From NCBI RefSeq assembly GCF_004000805.1, contig NZ_BILY01000005.1, positions 184,909-248,908 of the forward strand: a stretch of DNA of 64,000 bases. The letters run 5' to 3'. The position numbers and the translations under genes are program-made. This DNA is from Paenibacillus glycanilyticus NBRC 16618. Lineage in GTDB: Bacteria; Bacillota; Bacilli; Paenibacillales; Paenibacillaceae. The notes under the pieces were generated by a model that saw only the letters and a list, made by a program, of their open reading frames with translations, did not search any database and was not told the origin of the DNA. Positions 60,850-64,000 of the stretch are shown here, piece after piece (positions within the stretch are counted from its first letter, which is position 1; the number at the start of each line of letters is the position of its first letter).

Positions 60850-61682
60850 TCGCTTCTGCGCTTGGCGTATATTTGCTGCTGAGAAGGCAGGCCTTAATGG
60901 CCGACATGCTCTCACATGTATCTCTTGCTGGAGTTGCTGCAGGTACATACCTCGGAATTAATCCGTCCCTGGCGGGGTTTGTCGTAGCTGTCCTTGGCGC
61001 AATTGCGGTGGAGTATGTCCGTAAAGCCTACAAAACATATAGTGAGCTTTCCGTAGCCATTATTATGGTGGGAGGTCTCTCTTTGGCTGTCATTCTGATG
61101 ACGATGAATAAGTCGGTTAACAAAAGTTTCTCCTCTTATTTGTTTGGTTCCGTAGTTGCCGTCAACCGGACGGAGCTTATGATTATGCTAGCCGCCGCAC
61201 TTATTGGCGCTTTGTTTTTCTTCCTGCTGCGAAGACCGCTTTATATGGTTTCCTTCGATGAAGAATCAGCGAGAACTAGCGGCATACCCGTTCAGTGGAT
61301 TTCCTTCGGATTCAGCATCGTTACAGGCATGATCGTAGCCGCAGCAATGCCGATTGTTGGCGTACTTCTCGTGTCGGCGCTTATTATATTGCCGGCAGCC
61401 CTGTCCGTCCGAATCTCGTCAAGCTTCACCACGGCGATCCTTATATCGATGGGCATCGGCCTAACCGGTACGTTTACGGGCTTAACCGCTTCTTATGAGC
61501 TTAGCACGCCGCCCGGAGGCACGATCGCTTTTGTTCTTTTGTTGTTTTTAGTGGCAGGTTTAGGACTGAAAAAGCTGTTTGCGCTTGGATCAAAGAGATC
61601 CGGCAGGCTGGTTATGCGTCCGGAAACGCCCGTATCCCGACGCCATAGAGCAGCGGATAACGAACATTGGTCTTCATCCTAA
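60792..61682 (+). CDS. znuB: Zinc ABC transporter permease
   Basis: ATG 60792, with AGGAGG 7 nt upstream, gives a 296-aa membrane protein with about eight helices. The sequence [45 protein letters not shown] is the classic start of the ZnuB/AdcB/MntB metal permease group, and [12 protein letters not shown] is the cytosolic coupling loop that contacts the ATPase. The C-terminus is basic and hydrophilic. It begins inside the znuC gene, which is unusual in extent (58 nt). Confidence 0.93.
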   Translation: [296 protein letters not shown]

Positions 61683-61734
61683 TTCACATGTAATTAGGCA
61701 GAGATATAAATCAAATTTGGAGGTACTTGTTATT

Positions 61735-62709
61735 ATGAAATCCTGGTTGAAAAAATCGATCGTGCTTGGAGCAGCTTTATCCTTAATCCTGGCCGGATGC
61801 GGCAATCAAGCGAAAGAAGCAGCAAGTAACGAAGGCAAGCTGAAGGTGGTTACAACCTTTTACCCGATGTATGAATTCAGCAAGCAGGTGGCAGGTGACC
61901 ATGCGGAGGTTGTCGCCCTTATCCCTTCCGGAACCGAGCCGCATGACTGGGAGCCAAGCGCCAAGGATATGGCAGCCATTAAAGACGCGGATGTATTCGT
62001 TTATAACGGAATCGTTGAGGGCTGGGTTGACAGTGCTTTATCCAGTGCGGCGAATGAGCAGCGTGTAGTCGTGGAAGCGAGCAAGGGCATTACTTTAATG
62101 GAAGGAGAAGAGCATGACCATGAGCATGGGGAAGAAGATCACGGGCATGGCGAAGAGGAGGAGCATTCTCATGAAGAAGAGTCGCCTCTGGATCCCCATG
62201 TTTGGCTTGATCCGGTACTTGCCCAGCAAGAGGTAAGGGCGATCCAGGCCGCATTGGAGCAGGCGGATCCCGGCAATAAAGAGGATTACAAGAAAAATGC
62301 GGATGAATATATCGCAAAGTTACAGGAGCTGGATCTTGCTTTCAAGGATGCATTAACAAACGCCAAGCATAAAGAGTTTGTCACTCAGCATGCGGCATTT
62401 GGTTATTTGGCTAAGCAATACGGACTCACTCAAATTCCGATTTCCGGACTATCGCCCGAGCAAGAGCCTTCTCCGGATGAGATGGCGGAGATTGTTGAAT
62501 TCGCGAAGGACCATCAGGTTCAGACGATTTTCTTCGAAACGCTTGTTGATCCGAAGGTCGCTCAAGTTGTAGCTGACGAGATTGGCGCGGCAACGGCAGT
62601 GCTTAACCCGTTGGAAGGGCTGACCGCGGAAGATATCAAGAACAACCTGGACTACATCGGCGTCATGACCAATAATCTTGAGGCATTAAAGAAAGCATTA
62701 AACGAATAA
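61735..62709 (+). CDS. znuA: Zinc ABC transporter substrate-binding lipoprotein
   Basis: ATG 61735, with GGAGGT about 10 nt upstream, gives 324 aa; the longer frame from 61579 lies inside znuB. The lipobox is LSLILAGC. The cluster-A-I fold has metal ligands in PSGTEPHDWEPS, a His/Asp/Glu-rich mobile loop (residues about 121-145, HDHEHGEEDHGHGEEEEHSHEE), LDPHVWLDP, TQHAAFGYLAKQYG and a final Glu/Asp in FFETLVDPKVA. The acidic His loop probably captures Zn2+ and hands it to the central site. It completes the Zur-controlled operon. Confidence 0.93.
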   Translation: MKSWLKKSIVLGAALSLILAGCGNQAKEAASNEGKLKVVTTFYPMYEFSKQVAGDHAEVVALIPSGTEPHDWEPSAKDMAAIKDADVFVYNGIVEGWVDSALSSAANEQRVVVEASKGITLMEGEEHDHEHGEEDHGHGEEEEHSHEEESPLDPHVWLDPVLAQQEVRAIQAALEQADPGNKEDYKKNADEYIAKLQELDLAFKDALTNAKHKEFVTQHAAFGYLAKQYGLTQIPISGLSPEQEPSPDEMAEIVEFAKDHQVQTIFFETLVDPKVAQVVADEIGAATAVLNPLEGLTAEDIKNNLDYIGVMTNNLEALKKALNE

Positions 62710-62765
62710 TTCGAAGAAGAGGTAAGCACGCTGGACATAACTCCGGCTTTTTCTTCCGAATTTAA

Positions 62766-62780
62766 TCGTAATAATTACGT
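62766..62780. promoter_or_regulatory. Zur box 3 upstream of zagA
   Basis: TCGTAATAATTACGT, one base from the Zur consensus palindrome, 17 bp before the start codon of the COG0523 GTPase. It gives this gene its own zinc-responsive control. Confidence 0.8.
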
Positions 62781-62796
62781 AATAGGAGATGATGAC

Positions 62797-63978
62797 ATGA
62801 ACAAAATACCCGTAACCGTGCTAAGCGGCTACCTGGGAGCCGGCAAGACAACGGTACTCAATCACGTGCTGAACAACCGGGAAGGAATGAAGGTTGCCGT
62901 GATCGTGAACGATTTAAGCGAGGTAAATATCGATGCGGGCCTTATAAAAGAGGGAGGTGGTCTCTCACGTACCGATGAGAAGCTGGTGGAAATGTCGAAT
63001 GGCTGTATCTGCTGTACGCTGCGGGAGGATTTACTCCGCGAGGTGGAGCGATTAGCATTGGATGGACGCTTCGATTACATATTAATTGAGTCGACCGGCG
63101 TAGGCGAGCCTGTTCCCGTCGCTCAGACCTTTACTTATATAGATGAAGAGCAAGGAATCGATTTATCCCGTTTCTGCCAGCTCGATTGCATGGTAACGGT
63201 TGTGGATGCTAACCGGTTTTGGCATGATTTCTCCTCCGGTGAGTCGCTGCTCGCACGCAGTCAGGCTGTAGGAGATGACGATACGCGGGAAGTCGTGGAT
63301 CTGTTAATCGACCAGATCGAATTCTGCGATGTATTGCTGCTCAACAAATGCGACATGATTGAAGAGGATGAGCTAGTTGAATTGGAAGGCGTGCTAAGAA
63401 AGCTGCAGCCTCGTGCCAAGCTGATTCGAACCGTTAATGGCCAAGTTAATCCTGCAGAGATTTTAAATACAGGTTTATTCGACTTTGATGAAGCAAGCCA
63501 ATCTGCCGGCTGGGTGAAGGAGCTGTCGAAATCCGAGCATACGCCGGAAACGGAGGAGTACGGAATCTCTTCCTTTGTCTATGAGCGCGTCAAGCCGTTT
63601 CATCCCGGAAGATTGAAGAAATGGCTGAAAAACTGGCCGGAGGAGGTAGTGAGGGCAAAAGGGGTCATGTGGGTCGCTTCCAGGAACAACATCGGCCAAA
63701 ATATAAGCCAGGCTGGCCCATCCATTCAATTTGGCCCATCCGGTTATTGGATTGCAACGCTCCCGCAAGCAGAACAGGAGATGTACCTCCAAGAGTATCC
63801 GGAGCTGCGGGACAGCTGGTCTCCAGAGTATGGGGACCGAATCAATAAAGTCGTGTTTATTGGCATTAAGATGGACCGGGAATCCATAAACGAAACACTA
63901 GACGCGTGTCTGTTAACGGAAGCAGAGATGCGGGAAGATTGGTCACGATTCAAGGATACGCTGCCGGATATCCATTAG
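62797..63978 (+). CDS. zagA: COG0523 zinc-metallochaperone GTPase (ZagA/YciC type)
   Basis: A 393-aa G3E GTPase; ATG 62797 with AGGAGATGA upstream. Walker A is [16 protein letters not shown], the metal-binding CxCC is [13 protein letters not shown] (residues about 68-80), Walker B/switch ESTGVGEP and the base motif LLNKCD. The C-terminal CobW domain begins near residue 250. Its length is close to B. subtilis ZagA (YciC), which is induced by zinc starvation and supplies zinc to folate synthesis. A Zur box sits 17 bp upstream of the start codon. It follows the znu operon, so all zinc-acquisition functions are adjacent. Confidence 0.9.
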   Translation: MNKIPVTVLSGYLGAGKTTVLNHVLNNREGMKVAVIVNDLSEVNIDAGLIKEGGGLSRTDEKLVEMSNGCICCTLREDLLREVERLALDGRFDYILIESTGVGEPVPVAQTFTYIDEEQGIDLSRFCQLDCMVTVVDANRFWHDFSSGESLLARSQAVGDDDTREVVDLLIDQIEFCDVLLLNKCDMIEEDELVELEGVLRKLQPRAKLIRTVNGQVNPAEILNTGLFDFDEASQSAGWVKELSKSEHTPETEEYGISSFVYERVKPFHPGRLKKWLKNWPEEVVRAKGVMWVASRNNIGQNISQAGPSIQFGPSGYWIATLPQAEQEMYLQEYPELRDSWSPEYGDRINKVVFIGIKMDRESINETLDACLLTEAEMREDWSRFKDTLPDIH

Positions 63979-64000
63979 ATCAGAGGAAAGACAGCCATAG

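Noticed and set aside
63979..64000. Start of another gene after zagA
   Set aside because: GAGGAAAG could be a ribosome binding site, but the window ends before any start codon can be judged.

Overview
The window looks like chromosome of a spore-forming Firmicute, most likely Paenibacillus or a close relative. The support is two complete gerA-type germinant receptor operons, a SpoVB-like flippase, AGGAGG-type ribosome binding sites, frequent TTG/GTG starts, compact U-tailed terminators, canonical sigma-A promoters and Zur boxes of the Bacillus type. I see no rRNA, tRNA, CRISPR array, transposase or prophage.

Layout. 1-5079 (minus) is most of a giant secreted-type repeat protein (SdrB-like, GEVED and ten DUF11-type repeats) that runs off the left edge. 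5.3-9.4 kb holds a small membrane protein, an SgrR-like regulator, a phosphodiester glycosidase and a DinB-fold protein. 9.6-14.2 kb is a catabolic-looking cluster: Bmp lipoprotein, Rieske oxygenase, ROK regulator and MFS permease. 14.3-16.4 kb has a uracil-DNA-glycosylase-like protein and a YdjM-type membrane protein with an extracellular tail. 16.6-24.5 kb is one tightly packed five-gene operon: SWIM zinc finger, HEAT-like DUF5691, MoxR AAA+, DUF5682 and VWA protein. 24.6-33.2 kb has SpoVB, a TPR protein, an aldo/keto reductase behind a MerR-type promoter, a GH101-like lipoprotein, a two-component system and an aminoglycoside adenylyltransferase. 33.3-40.4 kb contains an ABC ATPase without its Walker A lysine, a deleted SDR pseudogene, small membrane proteins, a DeoR-HAD pair, a ClpP paralogue and an ECF-like sigma factor.

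40.5-52.2 kb is framed by two ger operons in opposite orientation. Between them lie an HxlR-controlled oxidoreductase, an FHA/winged-helix regulator paired with a MurA homologue whose catalytic Cys is Asp, and a PLC-like protein. 52.3-56.4 kb is a TetR/SDR/ABM-monooxygenase unit with three operators, then a DHA2 drug transporter bracketed by two dif-like 28-bp sites. 57-60 kb holds a Xer-like recombinase, an isochorismatase-fold hydrolase and a FAD oxidoreductase. 60-64 kb is the zinc regulon: Zur boxes, znuCBA and a ZagA-type COG0523 GTPase.

The most interesting items are the SWIM/DUF5691/MoxR/DUF5682/VWA module, the three dif-like palindromes with an adjacent Xer-like recombinase, the FHA regulator with the Asp-type MurA, the UDG-like orphan and the lysine-less ABC ATPase. 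Family assignments come from motif reading without database searches. Start codons were chosen from ribosome binding sites, and several differ from the longest open frame.
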